From contig CAZBJH010000069.1 in NCBI GenBank assembly GCA_964492185.1, positions 1-17,870 of the forward strand: a DNA stretch of 17,870 nucleotides. Direction: 5' to 3'. A program made the translations under genes and the position numbers. This document shows, in pieces, positions 1 to 8,547 of the stretch. How positions within the stretch are numbered: the first letter of the stretch is position 1; each line of letters begins with the position of its first letter. The stretch is from JAFGSZ01 sp964492185. Its GTDB lineage: Bacteria; Bacteroidota; Bacteroidia; Bacteroidales; UBA10428. The notes below the pieces were generated by a model that was given only the letters and a program-made list of their open reading frames with translations, was not told where the DNA came from and did not search any database.

Positions 1-23
1 TTTATAGACGGACTCTAAATAGT
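1..23. repeat. End fragment of a dispersed MITE-like repeat
   Basis: These 23 bases match positions 17797-17819 at 20 of 23 sites, in the same orientation. At 17797-17819 the same sequence forms the right terminal repeat of one short element plus the junction to the next. The window therefore starts at the right-hand end of another copy, whose body lies outside. The match stops where the second copy would continue, at position 24. The repeat family itself is not identified. Confidence 0.5.
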
Positions 24-192
24 CATGCAGACTTAATCACTAGTATTGTCCTTTGTCCGTTTGATGTTATTTTCCCATAGCATGGTATTAATAACCAATG
101 AGCTATCAGGTAAACCGAACTATATGACAATACTATAATACAAAAAAGAATGCAAGTTGTTCACTTTGAATTGTTGATTTCTCCATAACTAT
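24..192. other. Non-coding AT-rich spacer downstream of the unknown gene
   Basis: This stretch lies between the repeat fragment and the stop codon of the minus-strand gene at 193. I see no open reading frame, convincing terminator hairpin or promoter. A run of A on the plus strand near 142-147 reads as a T-run on the minus strand, but no clear stem precedes it. Confidence 0.4.
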
Positions 193-1152
193 TTAATAGT
201 CATTATCTTCAGAATTTGAAAATACAAGCTTTGCAATAACAGGACTATTAATTGATGATCTTCCGGTTAATTGAGCACGGGTTTTATAAATAACTTCCCA
301 TACTATAATATCAGGATAACGTATTGCCAGTAACAAAGCTATCAAAGAAAATGGCACAGGTCCCTGGGGAAGGATTACCACTTTTGAAGTAATACGCTGT
401 TCAAGGCAAAGTGAAGTAAGCCTGGAGTCCATTTCTTCAGTGTCATAAGGAGAATACATCATAATATTTTCCTCACCTGTACGTTCAATAATTTCTTTAT
501 TATTTTTAAAAATTAACGCTTTATAATCATCTGAGCAATTGGATACCGGAATAAAAAGAAATATTCTTCCGGGTTTGAAACTGGCGATCGTTTTAATGGT
601 TACTTCCGGATTTACACCCAAGCCTGCAATCAGGGTAACCGGTTTATTTTTGGGTATATCCCGCGATATATTATTCAGAGGCCCGATATGCTTTAATGTC
701 ATTCTGTCATAGACAGGATAGTCGGGAACGGGAGTATAAAAAAAGAAGATATTTAATATGTCTATATCCGGTTCGGTATGAGTAAAAAAATCAAGAATTG
801 CGGCGATCCATTTCCTGGGCATAAAAGTATAATCAACCAGAATATTGATTGATTGGCCTGATAATGAGTTAAATATTTTTTCTATTTCTTCTTTTTCCGG
901 AATTTTATATGGATCATTTACATAAATCTTTTTGAAACCGGCCTTTCTGAAGACATCATCATTTTTTTCTGTTTCTCTACCGGGTTTTCCTTTTTCTTTG
1001 ATAAACAGTTGGATCTTACCCGCATTTTGCAGGTTGAAGTTCGTTGGAATGTATGTGCAACGAGTCTGGTTACTATGTACTGACAAAACAAGATCAAATT
1101 TTTCCAGTTTCAGTTCCCCGGTGTTTATCTGACAGAAGTGAATAAAATCCAT
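193..1152 (-). CDS. Unknown 319-residue cytoplasmic protein, possibly two Rossmann-like halves
   Basis: I do not recognise a named family. There is no signal peptide or membrane segment, so it is probably cytoplasmic. The N-terminal half has the pattern K-F-D-L-V-L-S at 18-24, then Q-T-R at 29-31, then strand-like stretches and D-Y-T-F-M-P-R-K-W at 107-115 followed by A-A-I-L. This order (a hydrophobic FD strand, a short x-x-R motif, later a hydrophobic-D-x-(S/T)-x-M-x-R motif) resembles poorly characterised proteins I recall from bacterial accessory islands; that is memory, not a search result. The C-terminal half has another strand followed by G-L-G-V-N-P-E (177-183) and L-P-Q-G-P-V-P-F-S-L (261-270), suggesting a second alpha/beta domain. 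The gene lies 29 bases after the stop of the T9SS-exported protein upstream and may be co-transcribed with it. The start has no visible ribosome site. The reading frame is solid; the function is unknown. Confidence 0.75.
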   Translation of the reverse strand: MDFIHFCQINTGELKLEKFDLVLSVHSNQTRCTYIPTNFNLQNAGKIQLFIKEKGKPGRETEKNDDVFRKAGFKKIYVNDPYKIPEKEEIEKIFNSLSGQSINILVDYTFMPRKWIAAILDFFTHTEPDIDILNIFFFYTPVPDYPVYDRMTLKHIGPLNNISRDIPKNKPVTLIAGLGVNPEVTIKTIASFKPGRIFLFIPVSNCSDDYKALIFKNNKEIIERTGEENIMMYSPYDTEEMDSRLTSLCLEQRITSKVVILPQGPVPFSLIALLLAIRYPDIIVWEVIYKTRAQLTGRSSINSPVIAKLVFSNSEDNDY

Positions 1153-1181
1153 TTATTCCGGCGTAGTTGTTGTTTATGGGT

Positions 1182-3761
1182 TTAATGAATAATCAGTTTT
1201 TCGGTATACGAATTATCTTTTGTTATTATCCGGATTGTGTAAGCTGAGGGTTGTAGATGATTAAAATCGTAATGAAGAAAATCTGATTCAGAGAAAGTAG
1301 AGCTTCTGTAAATCAGATTACCATTTAAATCAAAGATCTCAACTAAAATATTTCCCGGAGTTTTTTCACTAAGGAGAAGGTGGATTTGACCTTTGGAGGG
1401 ATTTGGAAAAATAACCGGATGATCGGAAAATTCAGTAAGTTCCGTGTCCCGGGTTCCTGTGATTTCATTTACTGTAGATATAGTTTCTTCACCCACCAGA
1501 TAATCCAGGTTCATTATCAGTTCACCACCGGTCACTGTTACATCATAGTATGAATCATGTGGCATTCCGGGCATATCTATCAAAAGAATATATTCACCTG
1601 AATTCACATTATAAAATGCAAAGTTTCCATAATTATCAGTAGTTGTACTTGCAATAACGGTTCCTGTTGTTTTTTTCTTGCTGATCAATATGGCAGCCCT
1701 TTTCTTTATGGGTTTGGCATTAATTTCCAGGGTAGATTTATACACGTCAATCGAGTCAATTTCAGACACATAGCCGCCCAGGGTAGCTTCGCCAGTTTGT
1801 TCCTGTTGCCTGTTTAATATGATCTCTGTATTCTCAACAGCTGCCGTGCTGGTTATAAGTATCTTATCAGCATCTTCCCATTTTCCGGTCGAAGGGTAAT
1901 AGGTTTTCATAAGGCCCGGGTAAAACCCATGATCAGGAATCGCGGTGATTATGTAACGTCCCATAGGCACTTTATTAAAAACAAAGGATCCGTCAGGTTC
2001 GAGAGGAATAGAGTCGGAAAGCGGGGATCGTTGAAACCGGGTGTGTCCCAGCAGTTTCAGATAACCCGCGGTTACAGGTATACCCTCATCATCCCGAACA
2101 GTTCCGCTGATCATTGAAGTAAATCCGAATTTCCCCAGGAATACCCCCTTGTCATCACTATTTGTCAAATTTAATTCATCCAGCCATATATCAGCCCCTG
2201 AAAAGTTTCCTGATAAATACACATTTCCAAACTTGTCGGTACTGATACCCTGGCTTGTAATAGCATTATTGCTGCCATTATCTATTGCCCGGATATATTC
2301 GATATCGCCGGCAGAATTGATCCTGGTAAGAAAAAACCCACCGTATCCTGTCGCGTATATTTCATTATCCGCGAAAAGCACATCACTGATCAGATCTCCT
2401 GATAAATAGGTATTGCCATATTCATCAAATGTAACCGCGTTCAGGTAGTTATTTCCCTGACTGCTGGTTGAACGGATCCATTGCAGGTCTCCTGTTTCAG
2501 ATAGCAATCTGAATATAGAAATGTCACGGGTTCCGGGCTGCGGGTTAACAATAGTTGTTGCTTCCGGAACCGGCCTTTCTGCATTTGAGCTGATAACAAC
2601 ACGAAGATCATCAGGTCCGTCGGGATAAAAAGCCATATGTTGTTCCCACGGATCAATATATTGTAATTGCATGGCTATGGATTTTGCCCACAAGGTATTG
2701 AGCATATCATCAAATTTAGCAATATATGCATCATACAAAGTATCACCACTGCTGGCAATTTTGAAATCATCAAAATCAAGCCCCCTGCTGTTAAACATAC
2801 CTCCGCAAAAAATCATGCCGTCTGAAGAAATAATCAGATTTTCCGGTGAGTCATTCATATCACCGATAAAGCTTCTTGTTAAAAGAACCTGACCCTCAGA
2901 TGAATATTTTACAATGAAAATATTTGTTCCGGGGCCCTGTAATAAGGTGTCCTGATTAAAGCTGAATATCCGTGCTCCCGAATAATTACCGGCAAGATAT
3001 ATAGTATTATCTTCATCTACGGCAACTTTGTTTCCTTCAATATTACCCTGCTCGTTATTTGTTTCAAAAGCACAGGCCTCTAACCAATCCACAACGCCTG
3101 AAGTATTGATTTTACTTAAAAATAAAGATGAATTTACTGAGTCACCTGGAATAGAATGTGACCCCATACCGGCAGAATCACCAATGAATGAACCGGTAAA
3201 AACAACATCTCCGGATGAGGTTAAAGTGAGGTCCCTGCCCGTGGCCCCCGTAAACCCCGAACCATAACTGATCAGAGGTTTCCCCCAGAGTACGCGTCCT
3301 ACTTTATTTAATTTGAGAACAAAGGCATTCCTGTTGCTATGCTGAAAACCTATGAATACAGGGCCAAGTTTTATTTCATCCGTGTACAGGCTATTGCCCA
3401 GCACAGCAATTTCTCCTTTGTCATTTACTGCAAGTTTTACAGGTTGCAGTTCACTAAATTCACTTGTACCCATTATACTTCTTAACCAGATAATCTGCCC
3501 GGCTGAGTTGTATTTGACAAGGAACAGGCTGACTACTTCGGCACCTTCTGTACCGGCAGCTGTTTCACTTCCAAATGATATGCTGTTACTGCTAAACCGG
3601 CCTAGAATGATGGTATTGCCGGAGGAATCGGTTACCGATTGAAAAACATTTCCGTTACTTCCATTTTCAGCCCACTTCCATGAAGGTGACTGGGAAAAAG
3701 AGTAATTACCACTAATACATAATAATGTGGTGATTATGGATAAAACGATACGCGGACTCAT
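1182..3761 (-). CDS. T9SS-exported surface protein: SBBP-type propeller, CnaB-like domains, C-terminal sorting domain
   Basis: An 859-residue secreted protein. Residues 1-24 form a signal peptide ending in S-F-S-Q. Residues about 30-545 hold roughly seven or eight repeats of the form D-x-x-G-N-x-Y-L-x-G-x-F (for example near 45, 178, 248, 440 and 505), typical of SBBP beta-propeller blades. From about 549 a carboxypeptidase-regulatory/CnaB-like beta-sandwich starts with I-S-G-T-V-R-D-D-E-G, and a second similar domain follows near 655-745. The last 80 or so residues, from F-P-N-P-S-K-G to the end, are a type A T9SS sorting domain: P-N-P-x-x-G, then an E-I-F-D-L-N-G-x-L-I strand, then Y-x-x-x-L-I at the end. 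By family knowledge such proteins cross the outer membrane by T9SS and are cleaved at this domain and anchored or released. No T9SS machinery gene is in the window. The start lies 98 bases after the stop of the sensor-phosphatase gene, so the two may be expressed together. No enzymatic domain is visible; a binding or adhesion role is inference. Confidence 0.9.
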   Translation of the reverse strand: MSPRIVLSIITTLLCISGNYSFSQSPSWKWAENGSNGNVFQSVTDSSGNTIILGRFSSNSISFGSETAAGTEGAEVVSLFLVKYNSAGQIIWLRSIMGTSEFSELQPVKLAVNDKGEIAVLGNSLYTDEIKLGPVFIGFQHSNRNAFVLKLNKVGRVLWGKPLISYGSGFTGATGRDLTLTSSGDVVFTGSFIGDSAGMGSHSIPGDSVNSSLFLSKINTSGVVDWLEACAFETNNEQGNIEGNKVAVDEDNTIYLAGNYSGARIFSFNQDTLLQGPGTNIFIVKYSSEGQVLLTRSFIGDMNDSPENLIISSDGMIFCGGMFNSRGLDFDDFKIASSGDTLYDAYIAKFDDMLNTLWAKSIAMQLQYIDPWEQHMAFYPDGPDDLRVVISSNAERPVPEATTIVNPQPGTRDISIFRLLSETGDLQWIRSTSSQGNNYLNAVTFDEYGNTYLSGDLISDVLFADNEIYATGYGGFFLTRINSAGDIEYIRAIDNGSNNAITSQGISTDKFGNVYLSGNFSGADIWLDELNLTNSDDKGVFLGKFGFTSMISGTVRDDEGIPVTAGYLKLLGHTRFQRSPLSDSIPLEPDGSFVFNKVPMGRYIITAIPDHGFYPGLMKTYYPSTGKWEDADKILITSTAAVENTEIILNRQQEQTGEATLGGYVSEIDSIDVYKSTLEINAKPIKKRAAILISKKKTTGTVIASTTTDNYGNFAFYNVNSGEYILLIDMPGMPHDSYYDVTVTGGELIMNLDYLVGEETISTVNEITGTRDTELTEFSDHPVIFPNPSKGQIHLLLSEKTPGNILVEIFDLNGNLIYRSSTFSESDFLHYDFNHLQPSAYTIRIITKDNSYTEKLIIH

Positions 3762-3859
3762 AGGTTGAATTTTTTTGGGTATAATTTTATAACGTGATTG
3801 TATTACAGAGGTTACCGATCAAATGATTTTTTTGACAAACATTAAAAGTCCGGTGATGC

Positions 3860-6800
3860 TTAAGCCGGAAACCTTAAACCAATAACCAAAATATCATCAA
3901 CCTGTTCCAGTTCGCCTTTCCACTCTTCAATCGTATTCTCAAGTATTTCTTTCTGCCTGCTGAGTGGTTTTTTACTTATTTCCAGAAGGAGCTTTTTAAA
4001 AGGCACCGATTTGAATTTTTTCCCTTCAGGACCTCCAAACTGGTCCGCGTAACCATCAGAAAACATATAGATCATATCATTTTCCTTTACTTCTATTATA
4101 TGGTTCGTGAAAGGAGTTTCATTTCCTATGTGTATACCGATAGGCATTTTATCGCCCTTATAGATAATTATCTCACCATTTCTAATGAGGATAAGGGGAT
4201 TATATGCACCCGCAAACTGAACAACTGATCTTTCAGGGTCAATAATACATAGTGCCAGGTCCATGCCATCTTTTGCCTCCTCGTGTTTTCCGGTTTGTGA
4301 AAGTGTTGTTTTTATTTGCTCACGCAATAGATCCAGGATCTTGCACGCGGTAAGTTCTTTTTTTCTGCCCGTGATCTCATTAAGCAAGGATATTCCCAGC
4401 ATACTCATAAATGCCCCGGGAACTCCATGGCCGGTGCAGTCAGCGGCAACTACAACAGTCCTTTTGTTATGTTTTGCAATCCAGTAGAAGTCTCCGCTCA
4501 CAATATCCCGTGGTTTAAACAATATGAAATGTTGTGGCAATGATTTTTTGATCTCTCTTTCATCAGGCAAAACAGCGCTTTGTATGCGCTTAGCATAAAG
4601 AATGCTGTCACGAATTTCACTATTTTGATGTTCGATCTTATTTTTTTGCTTCTCGATCTCTAATGTTCTTTCCTTCACTTTTTTACTGAGCACGCGTTTG
4701 TCATGCTGTAATTTTCTTTCACGGATCTTTATAATAAAAACAATAATGAAGGCGGCCAAAATAAATTCAATAATATAGAACCAGGTTCGCTGCCAGAAGG
4801 GAGGACTGATAGTAAATGAAAAGCTGACAGCCTTCTTATTCCAAACATCATCACAATTTGCCGCTTTTACATGAAAAGAATATTCTCCTGCAGGCATATT
4901 GCGGTACTCGGCCTGTCTTTTGTTACCTGCATCAATCCAGGTTTCATCGTATCCATCCATAAAATACATGTATCTGTTTTTTTCCGGAATGGTAAAATGC
5001 AGACCGATATACTTAAATACAAGGCTGTTTTTAGTGTATGGCAGAGTCAGGTTTGCAGGCAGGTTGGTTGAAGGATCAGTATGACTGGCAAATCGTGATA
5101 TATTACTTGTGTCATTATACAATGAAACATCTGTAATATAAGTCAGAGGAGGATTTTCACGTTTCTTGTCAGCAGACTTTGTATATTTAACCAGTCCGTC
5201 AACAGTACCAATCCAGGCATTGCCTTCTTTATCGATATCTATTGCTCCGCGAAAAGTCTCCATGGGAGTAAAACCGTCAGCAAAACCGTAATTAACGATA
5301 TTATTATCTGGTATTCTCAAACGGTCGATACCTTTTTCATGGCCAATCCATAGAAGGTCACCTGATGCTTTAACAAACATAATAGTATTTGAGAATAGTC
5401 CGCTTTTGGTCGTATAGTTCGTAAGGCTGCTTAAAGAATCTTGTGCATACACTATTTTACTTAATCCTCTGTCTGTTGCTATCCATATATTCCCGTATTC
5501 ATCAGATGCAATGTCATTACAGGTATTATCGATCAATCCTTTTTCCATATTTATGGTGTCAGTTATTATTTTGTTTGAAAAAATAACTGTACCGTTTGGA
5601 GTGCATGCCCATACCCGGTTTTCATGATCCGATTCAAAAGCGACTACAACCTGATGGGGTAAGCCGGTGTCAATATTCTGCATATGAAAATTATTTTCAT
5701 TGTAAATGCAAATACCATTTTCATGTGCAAACCAAATATTACCCATGCTATCCTGAATGATGCTGTTTGCAGCGTTTTGATGAGAAGCTTCTCCAAAACA
5801 AGTTGATGCAGGGATTCTTGAAAATTCACCTCCCGTATAGGTTGTAAAGGTATTAAATGTCCCCAGCCATATTTTCTTACTATTGTCTTTATATATCGAA
5901 AAAACAGCATCATACACGTGATCGAAATCAGATCTTTTAAAAACGTCCACGGAAGAATTATTATTTAACCTGAATAAGCCATTGTATGTTCCTCCCCAGA
6001 CCGAATTGTCTTCATCCGCCATAACACATATGGTAGTATTACCCGGTAAACCATAATCAGAATCATATAATTCAAAAATACCCTTTCCGAATTTTGATAA
6101 TCCTCCGCTTCCGCCGAACCACACATTACCTTCCTTATCGGCATATATTTTATATATCTCGTCACTAATAAGGTTATTGGTTTTAGAATAATGATCCTGT
6201 CTGTTGCCGGATAATGAATAAATACCGGAATTGTTGGTCCATAACCATAACCTGTCGGTTATATCCCGTGTAAAACCGAAAATGGTACATGTCTTATCTA
6301 TACCAAGAGGATAGTCAACCGAATTGGTTTTTGGATTGATCCTGGATATTCCGGCTTCATATGTGCCTGCCCAGATAATGTTTTCAGGATATTCATACAA
6401 ACTTAATATAGTGTTGCTTGTAAGCCCGTTGTTAATTGTATAATAATCAAACCTGTCATCATCATAGGAGATCAGTCCCCCGAGTTCTGTGGCAATCCAT
6501 ATTCTGTTATTACTGTCTTCTATCAGATCCCATATAATGTTGTTCGACAACCCATTGGAAGTATCAAACACAGATATGATCCTGTTCTTATCAATAAGAT
6601 TCAAACCATGTGCTGTTCCTATCCAGATTTTACCCTGAGAATCAACCAGGCTGCACATCGTGTAATTATCAGATAAACCTGTAGCAGTAGTAAAATTAAT
6701 TATTCTTTTTTTGCCTAATTTGCTAACACCCTCATGGGTCAGTATCCATATTTGTTTTTCAGGGCCTTCAAAAATTTGTTGTATGGAATTGCTAACTAAT

Positions 6801-7144
6801 CCTGAATCAACATTATAAGTCAGGAATTCCGAACCATTGTATTTTGAAATGCCTCCGTCCTGTGTACCAAGCCAGAGGCAGCCTTTTGAACCGGTGAAAA
6901 GACAATTAATATAATTATCAGGCAGGCCGTCATCCATTGTGAAAATCCGAAAATCATACCCGTCAAATCTTGCCACACCGTTTTGTGTAGCAAGCCATAT
7001 ATAACCCTTTTTGTCCTGGGTGATATCAAGGATAAGATCGGCAGGTAAACCACTTCTCAGTGTATAATTGTTAAACGGGATCTTTTGTGAATATCCTGTA
7101 AGGCAAATAGATAATAAAATCAGCAGAAGCAAATGATTTTTCAT
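3860..7144 (-). CDS. Transmembrane propeller/Y_Y_Y sensor with a SpoIIE (PP2C) phosphatase output
   Basis: A 1094-residue sensor. Residues 1-20 are a signal peptide. From about 20 to 670 there are some 15 repeats of about 42 residues, most with G-L-x-x-N-x-I then a G-x-I-W-x-G-T-x-x-G core. This is the ligand-binding propeller repeat of Bacteroidota hybrid two-component sensors, enough for two seven-bladed propellers. A Y_Y_Y domain covers about 700-780, one membrane segment about 782-803, and a charged coiled coil about 804-850. The rest is a SpoIIE/RsbU-type PP2C phosphatase: G-D-F-Y-W with D885, A-A-D-C-T-G-H-G-V-P-G-A-F with D902, S-D-G-Y-A-D with D1030, and V-D-D-I-L with D1083 and D1084. 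These are the expected metal-binding acidic residues, so it looks active. No histidine kinase, receiver or DNA-binding domain is present. By analogy the propellers sense a periplasmic ligand and the phosphatase acts on a cytoplasmic phosphoprotein such as an STAS antagonist; no such partner is encoded nearby. A promoter-like element lies 22 bases upstream of the start. Confidence 0.93.
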   Translation of the reverse strand: MKNHLLLLILLSICLTGYSQKIPFNNYTLRSGLPADLILDITQDKKGYIWLATQNGVARFDGYDFRIFTMDDGLPDNYINCLFTGSKGCLWLGTQDGGISKYNGSEFLTYNVDSGLVSNSIQQIFEGPEKQIWILTHEGVSKLGKKRIINFTTATGLSDNYTMCSLVDSQGKIWIGTAHGLNLIDKNRIISVFDTSNGLSNNIIWDLIEDSNNRIWIATELGGLISYDDDRFDYYTINNGLTSNTILSLYEYPENIIWAGTYEAGISRINPKTNSVDYPLGIDKTCTIFGFTRDITDRLWLWTNNSGIYSLSGNRQDHYSKTNNLISDEIYKIYADKEGNVWFGGSGGLSKFGKGIFELYDSDYGLPGNTTICVMADEDNSVWGGTYNGLFRLNNNSSVDVFKRSDFDHVYDAVFSIYKDNSKKIWLGTFNTFTTYTGGEFSRIPASTCFGEASHQNAANSIIQDSMGNIWFAHENGICIYNENNFHMQNIDTGLPHQVVVAFESDHENRVWACTPNGTVIFSNKIITDTINMEKGLIDNTCNDIASDEYGNIWIATDRGLSKIVYAQDSLSSLTNYTTKSGLFSNTIMFVKASGDLLWIGHEKGIDRLRIPDNNIVNYGFADGFTPMETFRGAIDIDKEGNAWIGTVDGLVKYTKSADKKRENPPLTYITDVSLYNDTSNISRFASHTDPSTNLPANLTLPYTKNSLVFKYIGLHFTIPEKNRYMYFMDGYDETWIDAGNKRQAEYRNMPAGEYSFHVKAANCDDVWNKKAVSFSFTISPPFWQRTWFYIIEFILAAFIIVFIIKIRERKLQHDKRVLSKKVKERTLEIEKQKNKIEHQNSEIRDSILYAKRIQSAVLPDEREIKKSLPQHFILFKPRDIVSGDFYWIAKHNKRTVVVAADCTGHGVPGAFMSMLGISLLNEITGRKKELTACKILDLLREQIKTTLSQTGKHEEAKDGMDLALCIIDPERSVVQFAGAYNPLILIRNGEIIIYKGDKMPIGIHIGNETPFTNHIIEVKENDMIYMFSDGYADQFGGPEGKKFKSVPFKKLLLEISKKPLSRQKEILENTIEEWKGELEQVDDILVIGLRFPA

Positions 7145-7165
7145 TTACACGACTTTTCTACTGAT

Positions 7166-7173
7166 CAAAAATA
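7166..7173 (-). promoter_or_regulatory. Candidate Bacteroidota -7 element for the sensor-phosphatase gene
   Basis: On the minus strand this reads TATTTTTG, an exact match to the Bacteroidota -7 consensus TAnnTTTG, and ends 22 bases before the ATG at 7144. It overlaps a near-perfect dyad at 7169-7184 (AAATAGT, two bases, ACTATTT) that could be an operator. I could not find a well-spaced -33 TTTG box, so the assignment is tentative. If real, the sensor gene has its own start point 3' of the hydrolase gene's neighbourhood boundary, instead of depending wholly on read-through. Confidence 0.3.
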
Positions 7174-7209
7174 GTAAACTATTTGATGAAAAGATATAAA
7201 CAACAAGGT

Positions 7210-8547
7210 TTATCTTGCTCTGTTCACAGCAAAATACATAGTATTGCTGTTTGTATATTTATTAAAAAGATCCTGATCGGGCCATTCATCTACTGTGCGT
7301 AATGCAGTAAACATGGTACGGGATAATTCATTATGGATGGAAGATTGCTTTGTTATACTGGTGTTAAACAACACAACCCAGTTGATCTCGTTTTTATGGC
7401 GCATAACCAGGGCAGATGAACCGGATAAAGTGCCGGTGCGCCACCAGGTACCGTAGCCGTCAGTTCCTCTCCAACCAATGAGTTTTCTTGATCTTTTGCC
7501 TGAAGCGGTCATGTATTCTATGGTTTCATTCCGGAGGATATCCGGACGGCTGTCAAATCCGTCAATGGCAAGGATCAATTTCATAAGTTCGGCGGGTGAA
7601 GCTACCCATCCGCCTGCCGCACCTAACAATTCAATATTATTACCTCCATAGGACATCGGAACAAGGTCGCCAGAACCATCATATGCATAACACTGACCCG
7701 CGTTATCGGGTTCATAGTAACGTACTTCATTAGGATATTTCTGAATGTAATAGTTTTTACCAATATGCATATCATGAATTCCCAGTGGATGAAGTATGGC
7801 AAATTGTACATAAGCCTCATAATCCATATCCGTAACCTTTTCTATAACCTTGCCAAGTATACTGTAACCAAGATTTGAATAAGAATATTTCGATCCGGGG
7901 TAATGATCGAGACGCTGCTTCAGTGAGTATTGAATGATAGTATTAATATCCGCCGGGGGGTCAACATTCATTTCCCTGGCGATGGATAATGATCTGAACA
8001 CGGGATCAGCGTATCTTGTGTTCCAGCCCGAGGTATGATTCAGTAAATGTTCCACTGTAATTTTTTCAACTCGCTGGTCCTTATAATTAAGAAATACAGA
8101 ATCATTCAAAATACCCTTATCTCCAAATACCGGATCATTCAGATCCATCTTTTTTTCCTCAACAAGCTTTAATACGGCTACAGCAGTGATCAATTTTGAT
8201 ACGCTTGCAATTCTGAACAAATGACTGGGGTCAGCCAGTTCACCCGTTGCCATATCCGCGTATCCAAACCCTTTCGCATAAACAAGTTTTCCTTTATGAG
8301 TAATAGCTACGGATGCACCTTTAATATTCCTCTTATCCATAAATTTTGAAATGATACTGTCAACACCTTGTGTTTCAATCATTGTCGACAAATCATTTTT
8401 TAAATTATGAGATAATGGAATAATCACCGAAGAGGGAATATTCCTGTCATTTTCGCTCTTGAATGAAAAGCTGATAGCTATTTCACCAAGGAAGAAAACA
8501 AAAAATAATCCTATGAATATCAGAATTTTTAGTTTGGTTCGTATCAT
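7210..8547 (-). CDS. Membrane-anchored or exported serine hydrolase of the beta-lactamase / class C PBP fold
   Basis: A 445-residue protein of the beta-lactamase superfamily (PF00144). A hydrophobic N-terminus (about 8-28) is a signal peptide or membrane anchor, placing the enzyme in the periplasm. The catalytic motifs are visible: S-V-S-K at 115-118 with nucleophile S115 and base K118, and Y-S-N at 223-225. The third motif position appears to be R-T-G-T-L-S-G at 370-376, with R in place of the usual K or H of K-T-G/H-x-G. The conserved H-L-L-N-H-T-S-G stretch lies at 167-174. Family members include class C beta-lactamases, D-Ala-D-Ala carboxypeptidases and esterases, and the sequence does not decide among them. 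Because it is a general esterase-like family member and not a close match to AmpC, resistance should not be assumed. The gene precedes the sensor-phosphatase gene by 65 bases in the same direction. An upstream non-coding region of about 370 bases would carry its promoter. Confidence 0.88.
   Translation of the reverse strand: MIRTKLKILIFIGLFFVFFLGEIAISFSFKSENDRNIPSSVIIPLSHNLKNDLSTMIETQGVDSIISKFMDKRNIKGASVAITHKGKLVYAKGFGYADMATGELADPSHLFRIASVSKLITAVAVLKLVEEKKMDLNDPVFGDKGILNDSVFLNYKDQRVEKITVEHLLNHTSGWNTRYADPVFRSLSIAREMNVDPPADINTIIQYSLKQRLDHYPGSKYSYSNLGYSILGKVIEKVTDMDYEAYVQFAILHPLGIHDMHIGKNYYIQKYPNEVRYYEPDNAGQCYAYDGSGDLVPMSYGGNNIELLGAAGGWVASPAELMKLILAIDGFDSRPDILRNETIEYMTASGKRSRKLIGWRGTDGYGTWWRTGTLSGSSALVMRHKNEINWVVLFNTSITKQSSIHNELSRTMFTALRTVDEWPDQDLFNKYTNSNTMYFAVNRAR

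Noticed and set aside
3860..7144. Repeated G-L-x-x-N and I-W-x-G-T units as a DNA repeat or CRISPR-like array
   Set aside because: The periodicity is at protein level (propeller blades of about 42 residues); the DNA copies are divergent and no spacer-repeat pattern is present.
7210..8547. Annotation as an antibiotic-resistance beta-lactamase
   Set aside because: Only superfamily motifs are seen and the third motif is atypical; many relatives are esterases or peptidases.
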